Counted from the stretch's first letter, positions 43,679 through 52,744 are shown. The stretch: 64,000 nucleotides of DNA from Butyrivibrio sp. XPD2002 (GCF_000423945.1 NZ_AUIY01000012.1:113371-177370), one strand, 5' to 3'. Made by a program: numbers and translations. Notes: generated by a model not told the origin, from the letters alone.

Positions 43679-44134
43679 ATGAAAGTTAATACCAGGATCT
43701 TTGGTGAAGTTGACATTGAGGATGAGAAGATAATAACAATGCCGTTTGGGCTTGTGGGCTTTCCTGATCTTCAGAAATTTGCGCTTATTCATGACAGTAA
43801 AAAGCCTGTAGGTGCGCTGTGGTATCTTCAGTCTATGGATGATCCTGATATTGCACTTCCGGTTATCGATCCTTTGACGATAAAGGCTGATTACAATCCT
43901 CAGATTGAGGAAGCGGATGTTGAGCTCTTAGAGCCACTGACAGAGGATAATCTGCTTCTTCTGGTTACGATAACTGTTCCAGAGGATATTACGAATATGA
44001 CTGCTAATCTGAACGCACCTATTCTTATTAATAGTGATACGGGAAAGGGAGCACAGATTGAGATAGTATGGGGGAAAGAGGAGTACATTACAAAGTATCC
44101 TATTTATGAATATTTGAAAAGGCAGAAAGTGTAA
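43679..44134 (+). CDS. fliW: FliW, second copy
   Basis: A 151-residue FliW paralogue (NTRIFGEVDIEDEKIITMP, GLVGFPDLQKFALIHD, YPIYEYLKRQK). About half the residues match the first copy, with differences concentrated in the middle. Three flagellin genes lie downstream, so the two FliW proteins may sense different flagellins. GGGAG ribosome site. A strong terminator follows. Confidence 0.92.
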   Translation: MKVNTRIFGEVDIEDEKIITMPFGLVGFPDLQKFALIHDSKKPVGALWYLQSMDDPDIALPVIDPLTIKADYNPQIEEADVELLEPLTEDNLLLLVTITVPEDITNMTANLNAPILINSDTGKGAQIEIVWGKEEYITKYPIYEYLKRQKV

Positions 44135-44155
44135 GTATATATGATAGTTTTATTT

Positions 44156-44190
44156 AGCGCACGTTTGGAGAGTGAAACGTGCGCTATTTT
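44156..44190 (+). terminator. Intrinsic terminator after the second fliW
   Basis: AGCGCACGTTT/AAACGTGCGCT, an 11-bp perfect stem followed by ATTTT. It closes the late flagellar operon. Confidence 0.88.
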
Positions 44191-44249
44191 GATGAAATGA
44201 ATTACTAATGAATTAATGAGGGCAAGATTTTTGGAATGTTAAATGCTAT

Positions 44250-44292
44250 ATGTGACGCATTAGATGATGCTGAGATGCATAATATGTCACAT
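44250..44292. promoter_or_regulatory. Inverted repeat next to the hipBA promoter (possible operator)
   Basis: ATGTGAC and GTCACAT stand 29 bases apart, the right arm ending at the -35 box. HipB proteins bind such palindromes to repress their own operon. The assignment is inferred from position. Confidence 0.4.
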
Positions 44293-44293
44293 G

Positions 44294-44322
44294 TTGCATT
44301 TTATGACTTCGAAATATATACT
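44294..44322 (+). promoter_or_regulatory. Sigma-A promoter of hipBA
   Basis: TTGCAT-N17-TATACT, 60 bases before the hipB start. Confidence 0.6.
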
Positions 44323-44382
44323 GATGGTAAATAGTAGGACGGATAAAAAACAAAAGTATGCTTGGGTTATGAGGTTTGTAAC

Positions 44383-44709
44383 ATGAATATCAACTCATTT
44401 ACTAATGAAATATACAGAAAAATAAAGCAATATAGAATTGAAGCAGAGATGACACAGAGCGAGCTTGCAGCTCAGAGTGGTATTTCCCTTAGAACAATTC
44501 AGAGATTTGAAAGTGGTGGAGAAATAAATTTATCTGCTTTTCTTAGAATACTTATAGCATTGGGCCTTGCAGATAACGTAAATAACGCTATACCGGACAT
44601 GGAGAAAAGACCCTCAGTACTTCTCAGAAAAGAACAGCATCATGAAAAAAAGAGAGTCAGAAAAAAAGAGCCCAAAGAAATAGATTTAAGATGGGGTGAT
44701 GAAAAATGA
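44383..44709 (+). CDS. hipB: HipB-like antitoxin (XRE HTH)
   Basis: A 108-residue protein with an XRE helix-turn-helix (EMTQSELAAQSGISLRTIQR FESG region) and a basic C-terminal tail. HipB binds HipA and represses the operon. The ATG after GAGGT is chosen over an upstream in-frame TTG. Its stop overlaps the hipA start (ATGA), the usual antitoxin-first layout. Confidence 0.87.
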   Translation: MNINSFTNEIYRKIKQYRIEAEMTQSELAAQSGISLRTIQRFESGGEINLSAFLRILIALGLADNVNNAIPDMEKRPSVLLRKEQHHEKKRVRKKEPKEIDLRWGDEK

Positions 44710-46004
44710 AATTTGCAGAAGTTTATTTATGGGGAACAAAAGTTGGTACACTTCATTTGGGAGATAATGAAGTTTTTGCCGACTTCGAATATGATAAGGA
44801 ATTTATACAGTTCGCAAGAGCAAGAGATATAGAGCTATCTCCGATTAAGATGCCAATATCTAACAGAGTTTACAGATTCACGGATATTGGTGATGCATTT
44901 AAAGGGGTTCCCGGGCTTATTGCAGATTCTCTTCCTGATAAATTCGGAAATGCAGTTATAAGCTCGTGGCTGGCAGCACAGGGAAAAAGTGAGAGTGATT
45001 TTAATGTAATAGATAGGCTGTGCTACACAGGAGCCCGCGGAATGGGAGCTCTTGAGTATGTACCGGCGGTGGGACCGGATACGGTGCATGATGAAAAAAT
45101 TGATGTAGATGAAATGGTGAAATTTGCTTCCGCAGTTTTGAACAAAAGAAAAGATATTGTATTAGATGCGGACAAGGATATGTCATATGCTCAGCTTTTA
45201 CAGCTTGGAACATCGGCGGGGGGAGCCAGAGCTAAAGCAATTATCGCATGGAATGAGGAAACAAAGGAGATAAGATCCGGACAGATAGAGGCCGGAGATG
45301 GATTTGATTATTGGCTTATAAAATTTGATGGTGTGGGTAAAAACGGTGATCATGGACTGGAAGATTCTGCCCAATATACTTTAATTGAATATGCTTATCA
45401 TCAGATGGCAAAAGAGGCTGGAATAGATATGGAAGAGTGTCGAATTCTATCAGAGAACGGCAGAAACCATTTTATGACTAAAAGATTTGATCGGGTAAAT
45501 GGGCAAAGGTTACATATGCAAACGCTTGGAGCGCTAGGGCATATAGATTACAATGTCCCAGGATTATGTAGCTATGAACAGGCTGCTATGTACATGAACG
45601 AAATGCATTTGGGAATATCTGATGTGGAGAGACTTTTCAAGAGAATGGTATTTAATGTGGTGGCAGTAAATCAGGATGATCATGTTAAAAATATTTCTTT
45701 TTTGATGGATCGAAGCGGCAGATGGTCACTTTCACCTGCGTATGATATCACATTTTCATATAATCCTGATAATAGATGGCTTAAGGCACATCAGATGACT
45801 ATAAATGGGAAAAGTATAAATATAACCCGCGAAGATATATTTGCTGCCGGAAGGAATATGGGCGTAAAAGATAGTACTATTAAAAATGTAATTGAACAGA
45901 TTAGAAGTGTAGTAAATAGATGGGAACATTATGCCGAAGTAAATCATATCAATGAAAAGAGTTACCGTATGGTGCAGGATATTATAGATCAAAATATGAT
46001 ATGA
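44706..46004 (+). CDS. hipA: HipA-like serine/threonine kinase toxin
   Basis: A 432-residue HipA: N-terminal HipA_N domain (VYLWGTKVGTLHL to ARGMGALEY), gly-rich loop TSAGGARAKA, catalytic segment NQDDHVKNISFL and the metal-binding SPAYDITFS. In E. coli HipA phosphorylates glutamyl-tRNA synthetase and causes growth arrest and persistence; the target here is not known. All key residues appear intact. Located between the flagellar block and the flagellin genes, so it may stabilise the region. AT-rich relative to flanks. Confidence 0.9.
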   Translation: MKFAEVYLWGTKVGTLHLGDNEVFADFEYDKEFIQFARARDIELSPIKMPISNRVYRFTDIGDAFKGVPGLIADSLPDKFGNAVISSWLAAQGKSESDFNVIDRLCYTGARGMGALEYVPAVGPDTVHDEKIDVDEMVKFASAVLNKRKDIVLDADKDMSYAQLLQLGTSAGGARAKAIIAWNEETKEIRSGQIEAGDGFDYWLIKFDGVGKNGDHGLEDSAQYTLIEYAYHQMAKEAGIDMEECRILSENGRNHFMTKRFDRVNGQRLHMQTLGALGHIDYNVPGLCSYEQAAMYMNEMHLGISDVERLFKRMVFNVVAVNQDDHVKNISFLMDRSGRWSLSPAYDITFSYNPDNRWLKAHQMTINGKSINITREDIFAAGRNMGVKDSTIKNVIEQIRSVVNRWEHYAEVNHINEKSYRMVQDIIDQNMI

Positions 46005-46092
46005 TCACATGAAAAATATCGCTTAAAATAAGGCTCTTTAGGCAGATTATAATAGTTTATAAATAATTTATATTTTTTTTGAAAAAAGGGGT

Positions 46093-46118
46093 TAACTTTA
46101 TGATAACGCATCCGATAT
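46093..46118 (+). promoter_or_regulatory. Sigma-28 promoter of flagellin gene 1
   Basis: TAAC-N14-TCCGATAT, preceded by AAAAAAGGGGT as in the third flagellin promoter. The leader is long, about 190 bases. Confidence 0.8.
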
Positions 46119-46313
46119 AATGTATGTAAGAACACAAAGCACGCATGTTTTGTGGCACGGAACGCAAAGAAGCGCGCTTGTGATATAGTAGGATAACAGG
46201 GAGAGAGCAGCCTAGGAACTCCGCTCACCGGATATCCGAATCGAAGAAACACAATTCAATATTTTTTACTACGGCAAAAGGATTTGCCGCGTACACAAAC
46301 AAGGAGGTATATT
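46119..46313 (+). other. Leader of flagellin gene 1
   Basis: The 309-base gap between hipA and flagellin holds no gene. After the promoter the leader contains the palindrome CGGATATCCG and, near its end, a GGA-loop hairpin described separately. No terminator for hipA is visible. Confidence 0.55.
46272..46289 (+). promoter_or_regulatory. CsrA-binding hairpin before flagellin gene 1
   Basis: CGGCAAA-AGGA-TTTGCCG: a perfect 7-bp stem presenting AGGA as a tetraloop, ending 11 bases before the AAGGAGGT Shine-Dalgarno, which is itself a second GGA site. This is the arrangement of the two CsrA sites on B. subtilis hag mRNA. Confidence 0.78.
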
Positions 46314-47777
46314 ATGGTAGTACAACACAACGTGACAGCGATGAACGCTAACAGAATGCTCGGAGTAACAACTGGTTCACAGTCAAAGTCAGCCGAGAAA
46401 CTCTCATCAGGTTATCAGATTAACCGTGCAGCAGATGATGCAGCAGGTCTTTCAATTTCCGAAAAGATGAGAAAGCAGATCAGAGGTCTGGATCGTGCTT
46501 CAACTAACGCCGATGATGGTGTAAGTTCCGTACAGACAGCAGAAGGTGCACTCACAGAAGTACACGATATGCTGCAGAGAATGAATGAACTTGCAGTTCA
46601 GGCAGCTAACGGAACAAACAGTTCATCCGATCGTGAATCCATCCAGAATGAGATTGATCAGCTGACAACCGAGATCGATCGTGTTGCTGAGACAACCAAG
46701 TTCAACGAGACTTACTTACTTAAAGGCCAGACTGGATACAGAAATAAATTTATGGCAGCTCATGACGCTGGTCTTGAGGGAACTATTGCTGATAACTTGA
46801 ATGGCGGAAAGTCTGCTACATTTACAGCTGAGATTAAATCTGATACTGACAAGACAATTGCTGGAAAGAATTACCACATTTTCAAGGCAGGACAGGATGA
46901 AATTGATACTATTCAGAAAACTGTTGAAGAAAATGGCACAATCAAGGCTAATTCTGTAACCATCAATGGAGCAACATATGTTAAAGGTAAGGCATCACAG
47001 GATGGAACAACAGATGTCTTCAAGCTCGGTGAAGAAGAATTCACTGTAGATCAGATTAAGGCAAAGATTGTTGATGGCGCAAAGGTATCTGTAGATGGTG
47101 CAGAGACAAGAACAGCTGTTGATACAAATCTTGACAAGAACATTTCTGTTGCTACAGCTGTTAACAAGATGTCTGCAGCACTCCTTCAGGCTAATAAGAT
47201 TGGTGTTGATCCTACTAACTCTAATGAGGGTGCTCATGATCAGAGTAGTGTAAAGGTTAAAGCTAAGGATAAGGATGGAACTGAGGTTGAGTCAAATACT
47301 GCAAGTTCAGCTCTTGATGAAGGTAAGTTCACATTCTCTATTCAGAAGGGTACTGCACAGGTTGCAAAGGACCTTGGGCTCCAGCTTCATGTTGGTGCTG
47401 ACGCAGATATGACCAATAAGATCACAATCGGCGTGGAAGCAATGACAGCTAAGAATCTTGGTATCCAGAACCTGAACGTTGTTGACAACACAGGTATGGC
47501 TGCAACATATGCAATCGATGCAATCGAAGATGCTGTTAAGACAGTATCTGCTCAGAGATCCGCACTTGGTGCTGTTCAGAACCGCTTAGAGCACACAATT
47601 AAGAACCTGGATAACGTTGTTGAGAATACCACAGCAGCTGAGTCCCGTATCCGTGATACAGACATGGCTGACGAAATGGTTACATACAGCAAGAATAACA
47701 TTCTTGCTCAGGCTGGTCAGTCAATGCTTGCACAGGCTAATCAGAGTAACCAGGGCGTTCTTTCACTCCTCGGCTAA
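46314..47777 (+). CDS. fliC: Flagellin (first)
   Basis: A 487-residue flagellin: N-terminal D0/D1 (VVQHNVTAMNANRMLGVTT, SAEKLSSGYQINRAADDAAG, NELAVQAANGTN), variable D2 with DUF-like beta repeats (~140-350), C-terminal D1/D0 (NVVENTTAAESRIRDTDMAD, QSMLAQANQSNQGVLSLL). It is exported with FliS and polymerises as filament. The ATG after AAGGAGGT is used; an in-frame TTG 30 bases upstream lies within the CsrA hairpin. Nearly identical ends to the flagellin at 53 kb. Confidence 0.95.
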   Translation: MVVQHNVTAMNANRMLGVTTGSQSKSAEKLSSGYQINRAADDAAGLSISEKMRKQIRGLDRASTNADDGVSSVQTAEGALTEVHDMLQRMNELAVQAANGTNSSSDRESIQNEIDQLTTEIDRVAETTKFNETYLLKGQTGYRNKFMAAHDAGLEGTIADNLNGGKSATFTAEIKSDTDKTIAGKNYHIFKAGQDEIDTIQKTVEENGTIKANSVTINGATYVKGKASQDGTTDVFKLGEEEFTVDQIKAKIVDGAKVSVDGAETRTAVDTNLDKNISVATAVNKMSAALLQANKIGVDPTNSNEGAHDQSSVKVKAKDKDGTEVESNTASSALDEGKFTFSIQKGTAQVAKDLGLQLHVGADADMTNKITIGVEAMTAKNLGIQNLNVVDNTGMAATYAIDAIEDAVKTVSAQRSALGAVQNRLEHTIKNLDNVVENTTAAESRIRDTDMADEMVTYSKNNILAQAGQSMLAQANQSNQGVLSLLG

Positions 47778-47822
47778 TCCAGTTAGCGATACTAGACGTA
47801 CATTAAGTACAACCATAGAGAG

Positions 47823-47850
47823 GGCTCTCCCGAAAGGGGGAGCCTTCTTC
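47823..47850 (+). terminator. Intrinsic terminator after flagellin gene 1
   Basis: GGCTCTCCC-GAAA-GGGGGAGCC (9 bp with one T.G pair), then a T-rich stretch. Confidence 0.85.
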
Positions 47851-47858
47851 GTTGGTGT

Positions 47859-47885
47859 TAAGTTTTACGCGATTGATTCCGATAA
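47859..47885 (+). promoter_or_regulatory. Sigma-28 promoter of the flagellinolysin gene
   Basis: TAAG-N15-TCCGATAA, with only ~45 bases of leader. Confidence 0.82.
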
Positions 47886-47931
47886 CCATATTGTAACTGA
47901 AAAATATAGGGCAGGATGATAGGGACACGAT

Positions 47932-49797
47932 ATGGTTATACAGCATAATTTACAGTCAATAAATGCAAACAGACAGAGCTCGCTTGTGAACACAAACAGG
48001 GCTAAGTCTTCAGAAAAGCTTTCATCCGGTTATAAGATAAATCGTGCTGCAGATGATGCTGCAGGACTTTCAATATCTGAGAAAATGCGCAGGCAGATGA
48101 GAGGACTTCACCGCGCTTCTGCAAATGGCGGTGATGGTATATCCCTTGTTCAGATTGCTGATGGAGCTCTTAATGAAGTTCATGATATGCTGCAGCGTGG
48201 AAATGTACTTGCAGTACAGGCTGCGAATGGAACTAATTCATATAGCGATAGACAGGCCATAAACAATGAAATAGTTCAGTTAAAAAAAGAAATCGACTCC
48301 ATAACAGCAAGAACTAAGTTTAACGAAACAATGATCTTTAGCAAGAATGGAATACTTCCAAGACTTGATAAGATAAGACCAGATACAAAGACACAGAATG
48401 CTTTGGAGGAGATTGCTACTAAGATAACGGATGAGTATTTTCCAAATGCGGTCGATCAGATACTTACCAAATTTTCATCCCTTGGAGATAAATTAAAAGA
48501 GCTGGCAGCTGATGATAAAAGTAAATATAATACCAGGCTTAGTATTCAATATATTGATGGTGTGGGCAAAACACTTGCTTATATGAGCGCAGCCTTTTTA
48601 AACAGTGATCAGTCATTTTACTCGGGATCGTTACTCATGGCAGTGGATAAGGATGATTTTCCGTCTATAAATCTGTCAGATAGCCAGATGGAGAAGCTGG
48701 AATCTACTATAGCCCATGAAGTAATGCATGGTATTATGGATACCGTTCTTTCTAAGAGAATGAGTAGAGAGGGCGGAGCAGAGGATTTTCCAAAATGGTT
48801 TGTTGAAGGAACTGCCCAACTTGCAGGTGGCGGTTATACTACCGGATGGAACTATGAACTCTCCAATATAGCAAGCGGACTATCGAGTGCAGATGATAGT
48901 TCTAAAGATAATCTGATCCATGACTATCTAAGCAGGGGCGGAGATTATACAGTTGATACCAGAGAATATGGACACGGATATCTGGCAGCAGCTTATGCGA
49001 GCTATCTGGCAGCAGATGGAAATGATGTAACACAGTCCAACCTTCTTAATGGTGCAAATAAGATGTTCCAGAAATTAATGGATAGTGATGACAGCTTTCA
49101 GGATGTAATGGCAGATGTCATGGGAATATCTGAAGCGCAGCTAAAAAATGCTATTGATAGTGGCAGTACAGCACCACTCAAAGAAGGGAAAATGAGCGCT
49201 GTCGAATTTGTAAGAAGACTTACCTATGAAAGTCTTGGCGGTGCAGGTTCACTTGTTACAAGTGCACTGAATACAGGCGGTTCTTCAATACTTGGAGAAT
49301 CAGCAGATAAGGATGCTCAGCCTGTAGTAATAGTTAGTAAGAAGGTTAATTATACAGCATTAAAGGATGATGAAGTAGATAACAGAGGTCACTATGAGAG
49401 ACTGGCTCTTCACCTTGGAACAGATGCAGACATGACCAATAAGGTTGAGGTTAATCTCTATGACATGAGTAGTGGTGCTCTAAGGCTAACTGATACAAAT
49501 GTGCTCACCTCTGAGAATGCAACAGATGCAATAAATGATTTTGGCGATGCCATTATGATGGTGAGTGCAGTAAGAAGCTATTTTGGTGCCGTTCAGAACA
49601 GAATTGAGCATACCATCAAGAACCTGGATAACGTTGTTGAGAACACCACAGCATCAGAATCCAGAATCAGAGATACAGATATAGCAGATGAGATGGTCAA
49701 GCTGTCAACATATAATATACTTTCCCAGGCAGGACAGTCGATGCTTGCACAGGCTAATCAGAGCACACAAGGCGTAATGTCACTTCTGCAAGGATAA
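47932..49797 (+). CDS. Flagellin with inserted metallopeptidase domain (flagellinolysin)
   Basis: A 621-residue protein. Residues 1-~135 and ~490-621 are flagellin D0/D1 (VIQHNLQSINANRQSS; NVVENTTASESRIRDTDIAD; QSMLAQANQSTQGVMSLLQG). In place of D2/D3 is a zinc peptidase domain with HEVMH at 262-266 and the downstream Glu292 in FVEGTAQLAGGGY, matching the published flagellinolysin family (collagenase/M9-like gluzincins displayed on the filament). It has its own sigma-28 promoter, but lacks the CsrA hairpin and has only a weak AGGG ribosome site, suggesting low, separate expression as a minor filament part. Confidence 0.92.
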   Translation: MVIQHNLQSINANRQSSLVNTNRAKSSEKLSSGYKINRAADDAAGLSISEKMRRQMRGLHRASANGGDGISLVQIADGALNEVHDMLQRGNVLAVQAANGTNSYSDRQAINNEIVQLKKEIDSITARTKFNETMIFSKNGILPRLDKIRPDTKTQNALEEIATKITDEYFPNAVDQILTKFSSLGDKLKELAADDKSKYNTRLSIQYIDGVGKTLAYMSAAFLNSDQSFYSGSLLMAVDKDDFPSINLSDSQMEKLESTIAHEVMHGIMDTVLSKRMSREGGAEDFPKWFVEGTAQLAGGGYTTGWNYELSNIASGLSSADDSSKDNLIHDYLSRGGDYTVDTREYGHGYLAAAYASYLAADGNDVTQSNLLNGANKMFQKLMDSDDSFQDVMADVMGISEAQLKNAIDSGSTAPLKEGKMSAVEFVRRLTYESLGGAGSLVTSALNTGGSSILGESADKDAQPVVIVSKKVNYTALKDDEVDNRGHYERLALHLGTDADMTNKVEVNLYDMSSGALRLTDTNVLTSENATDAINDFGDAIMMVSAVRSYFGAVQNRIEHTIKNLDNVVENTTASESRIRDTDIADEMVKLSTYNILSQAGQSMLAQANQSTQGVMSLLQG

Positions 49798-49865
49798 AAA
49801 GTAGCCTTCCCCCTGGGTGGGAAGGTGCCCTGAAGGGGCGGATGAGGGGATTGATAAAAAGTGGA

Positions 49866-49891
49866 GGCTCTTCCGTTTGGGAGAGCCTTTT
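49866..49891 (+). terminator. Intrinsic terminator after the flagellinolysin gene
   Basis: GGCTCTTCC-GTTT-GGGAGAGCC then TTTTC. Another stem, CCTTCCC/GGGAAGG, lies just upstream at 49805-49825. Confidence 0.85.
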
Positions 49892-49908
49892 CAAATGATA
49901 GACTGAAA

Positions 49909-49917
49909 TGGTATAAT
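49909..49917 (+). promoter_or_regulatory. Extended -10 promoter of the Uma2 gene
   Basis: TGGTATAAT matches the extended -10 consensus (TGn then TATAAT), 52 bases before the start. Confidence 0.5.
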
Positions 49918-49968
49918 TTTCAGTATATTAAATGAAAAGTGTGACTATTCATTTCGGAGGTGAGTGAT

Positions 49969-50517
49969 ATGCCATTACCTATTGAAAATAAAGAATATTA
50001 TACAGTGGAAGATTTTTATAACTGCGTCGAAGAAGAATTTGTGGAACTTATAGATGGGCATATATATAATATGACTGCTCCAAATAGAATACATCAAAAG
50101 ATTACGACAAAGATGATTCAGAGAATTGCGAATTATATTGATTCAAATAATGGAGATTGCGAAGTATATCCGGCTCCTTTTGCTGTTCTTCTGGATGTGA
50201 CTAAAGATACTGTTGTTGAGCCTGATATTAGTGTTATTTGTGATAAAAATAAGCTGACAGATAGAGGTTGCACCGGTGCCCCGGATTGGATTATTGAAGT
50301 GGTTTCGCCAAGTAATTATTCTCATGATTATATTGATAAATTGAATTTGTATCATCAGGCCGGGGTAAGAGAATATTGGATAGTTAATCCAATGGACGAA
50401 AAAACTACGGTATATAATTTACAAGAAGAGGTAAGTCCAAAGGTATATGATTTTGACGAATCTATACAAGTTGGGATATATGAGAACCTTAGTATTTGTG
50501 TTAGAGATTTTCTATAA
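49969..50517 (+). CDS. Uma2-family endonuclease-like protein
   Basis: A 182-residue protein with the Uma2/DUF820 pattern: EEFVELIDGHIYNMTAPN, VVEPDISVICDK (the acidic PD-like element), APDWIIEVVSPSN (E-x-V, the E-x-K position) and LYHQAGVREYWIVNP. The fold is PD-(D/E)XK, so nuclease activity is possible; biological role is unknown for most members. AGGAGGTGA stands 7 bases before the ATG; a GTG within that site is less likely. A second Uma2 with an HTH lies at 54.8 kb. Confidence 0.82.
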   Translation: MPLPIENKEYYTVEDFYNCVEEEFVELIDGHIYNMTAPNRIHQKITTKMIQRIANYIDSNNGDCEVYPAPFAVLLDVTKDTVVEPDISVICDKNKLTDRGCTGAPDWIIEVVSPSNYSHDYIDKLNLYHQAGVREYWIVNPMDEKTTVYNLQEEVSPKVYDFDESIQVGIYENLSICVRDFL

Positions 50518-50575
50518 AACTCATGAAAATTAGATAGGCTTATTTTATTAAAGGGTTGATTTAGAAGGTGTGACA

Positions 50576-50878
50576 ATGGAAAGTATAAAAGATTTGGGAC
50601 GCCAGATAATCAGAAATAACGAGAAGGCTGCTGACACCATTTACCAAAGAAAACCGGGTGGAGCAGAGATGGTAGCGCCTGTTATGAAACAGCTTGTGAC
50701 GTTCACAGAGTTACTTGTGCAGAGCGGGAAATTAACCCCAGATAATGCAGATAAACTTCAAAAGTGGCAGGGGGATTTTGCAAGGCTTGCAGTGGCGAAT
50801 GAGAATGGCGATTTGATACTCGCGGCAGACATAATTCATCACGATTTAAACGAGGAGATTATCAGCTGGATTAGGTGA
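50576..50878 (+). CDS. Small conserved-looking helical protein before the Maf gene
   Basis: A 100-residue acidic helical protein (KDLGRQIIRNNEKAADTIYQ, LVTFTELLVQSGKLTPDNAD, ADIIHHDLNEEIISWI). I do not recognise the family. It is placed 40 bases before the Maf-type glycosyltransferase and may assist it. AAGGTG precedes the ATG; GTG six bases earlier is an alternative start. Confidence 0.65.
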   Translation: MESIKDLGRQIIRNNEKAADTIYQRKPGGAEMVAPVMKQLVTFTELLVQSGKLTPDNADKLQKWQGDFARLAVANENGDLILAADIIHHDLNEEIISWIR

Positions 50879-50920
50879 TATTAACTGGATGAATATTTGA
50901 GTAATTGTGTGGGGGATGCA

Positions 50921-52744
50921 ATGCTTCAAAAAAGTGAAGAATTAAGAAAAAAGAATTTTAGTGTGTTCGAAAAGCGTTACGGCTTCGTTCCGCAGATAAA
51001 CGCTGATGAGGATGCGATTTATAGGATGGATTACGCAAAAAATGGCGAACCCATCCTTTTTATTAAGAGTGCAGCACCGGGCGGTGAGGATCTCAGGATG
51101 AACAGCGAATATGATCCCACCTATGAAGCATCAAGGTGGGCAGAGAGGTTTGAATTTGCAAACAGACGGTCAACTGTTGTTATGCTTGGGTTGGGTTCAG
51201 GTTATCATCTTAGGGCACTTATGAAAAAAATGCGCCCGGACACTATGTTTTATATATTTGAACCACAGGAAGACCTATTTGCATACATATGTTGCTTTAT
51301 GGATATAACGGATTTAATCAGTAACAGCAGAGTCATGCTCTTTGTTAATGAACAGCAGAGGGGGCTCTATGTTGCAGAGACCATGATGGATATTGTTACT
51401 TTTAATACCGAGACCGGGGCTATAACAACACCTTTTTATGCGGCTAATGCAGAGTTTGATGAAGCCTGTGAGGCTCTTAAGGTGATAATGCTTGGGCAAC
51501 GCAATTATCAGAAGAGACGTGGGAGAGCAAGCCTTAAGTGCAGACTTTATGCCTGGACACATATGAGAGAGGCTGCGCTTCTTCGCGATTTAAGAGAGGC
51601 TCTTCCTGATGGAATACCTGCGGTGATAGTATCCGCTGGACCGTCTCTTAATAAGAATGTTGATGTTCTTAAGAAGATAAAGGGGCATGCACTTATTATG
51701 AGTAGTGATAGAGCTCTCAATGTGCTTGATGACCATGGAATTGAGCCTGATCTGGTGCTCTCCGCTGAGCCGGTAAAGGATCCATCGTTCCTGAAGTATA
51801 AGGTGGCAGAGAAAATACCTATGCTGTGCTCTATGCAGACCAATAGTGAATCGCAGAAGCTTTTTAAGGGGAGATGTATATATTTTCACGCTCTTCATTA
51901 TGAGGAAGCTCTATTTGGAGAAAAGGTGGAGGCAAACCTTGGAGGACTTGACCTTGGAGGGAATGTATCCGGAGCTTGTTTTTATGCATGTGAGAAGCTG
52001 GGGATAAAGACGATTGTTCTGATAGGCCAGGATATGGCATATCTCGATGGAAAACACCACGCAGACAACAACGATTCCGGAGGAGATGATGCCAGAAATC
52101 TCGAAACAATAGAGCTTCCGGGAGCACTTGGAGGGACAGTGCAGTCCTGCGCCATGTGGAGAGAGTTCAGGGATTATTTTGAAAGAAGAATAATGCTTAA
52201 TCCGGAACTCAGAGTTATAGATGCGACTGAAGGAGGTGCCCTAATACGGGGATCTGAGGTCAAGACTCTCGAAGAAGTTGCGACAGAGTTTGAAGATACG
52301 AGCTATGACATTGAAACTACAATAAGAAATATACCAAGAGCTGAGACGGAAGAGGAGCATGTAGAGACAATAGCTAAACTCCAAAGATGGTGTGATGATC
52401 TTGATAGGATAAAAAATAATTCAAACGAAATTGCGACTATATGCGCACAGCTCCTTAATGTGAGTAAATACCAGGATATAAGGGATAAGAAGAATAATAA
52501 TAAGTTAAAGAAGCTGGATATATTGAGAGCGGAAATCTATGCTACAACAGTTAATTCTCTTCTTGAGGAATTCTGGGTAGAGGATGTCTATTCCATTCCG
52601 GATTATCAGTTCATGATAAGAAATAATGAGGAAGCGATTCCTGTTTTTGAGAATGCCAGGGAATATTATTCACATCTTCAGGAGGACTGTGAGAGTCTTA
52701 AGGAAGCAATTTTAGTAGCAATTAGTGATGAAAACAGCAAATAA
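50921..52744 (+). CDS. Motility accessory factor (Maf/DUF115) glycosyltransferase
   Basis: A 607-residue protein with the DUF115 core: VIVSAGPSLNKNVDVLKKIK, MSSDRALNVLDDHGIEPDLV, SAEPVKDPS, and LDLGGNVSGACFYACEKLG plus LIGQDMAYLDGKHHAD. Maf proteins transfer nonulosonic acids (pseudaminic or legionaminic acid) to Ser/Thr of flagellin in Campylobacter, Clostridium and Geobacillus. Position between two flagellin genes supports that role. ATG after GGGGG chosen; in-frame TTG 24 bases earlier is unlikely. No sugar-synthesis genes are adjacent. Confidence 0.87.
   Translation: MLQKSEELRKKNFSVFEKRYGFVPQINADEDAIYRMDYAKNGEPILFIKSAAPGGEDLRMNSEYDPTYEASRWAERFEFANRRSTVVMLGLGSGYHLRALMKKMRPDTMFYIFEPQEDLFAYICCFMDITDLISNSRVMLFVNEQQRGLYVAETMMDIVTFNTETGAITTPFYAANAEFDEACEALKVIMLGQRNYQKRRGRASLKCRLYAWTHMREAALLRDLREALPDGIPAVIVSAGPSLNKNVDVLKKIKGHALIMSSDRALNVLDDHGIEPDLVLSAEPVKDPSFLKYKVAEKIPMLCSMQTNSESQKLFKGRCIYFHALHYEEALFGEKVEANLGGLDLGGNVSGACFYACEKLGIKTIVLIGQDMAYLDGKHHADNNDSGGDDARNLETIELPGALGGTVQSCAMWREFRDYFERRIMLNPELRVIDATEGGALIRGSEVKTLEEVATEFEDTSYDIETTIRNIPRAETEEEHVETIAKLQRWCDDLDRIKNNSNEIATICAQLLNVSKYQDIRDKKNNNKLKKLDILRAEIYATTVNSLLEEFWVEDVYSIPDYQFMIRNNEEAIPVFENAREYYSHLQEDCESLKEAILVAISDENSK

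Noticed and set aside
44236..44337. Small 33-codon frame upstream of hipB
   Set aside because: It overlaps the hipBA promoter and operator-like repeat and has only a distant GAGGG, so it is probably not translated.
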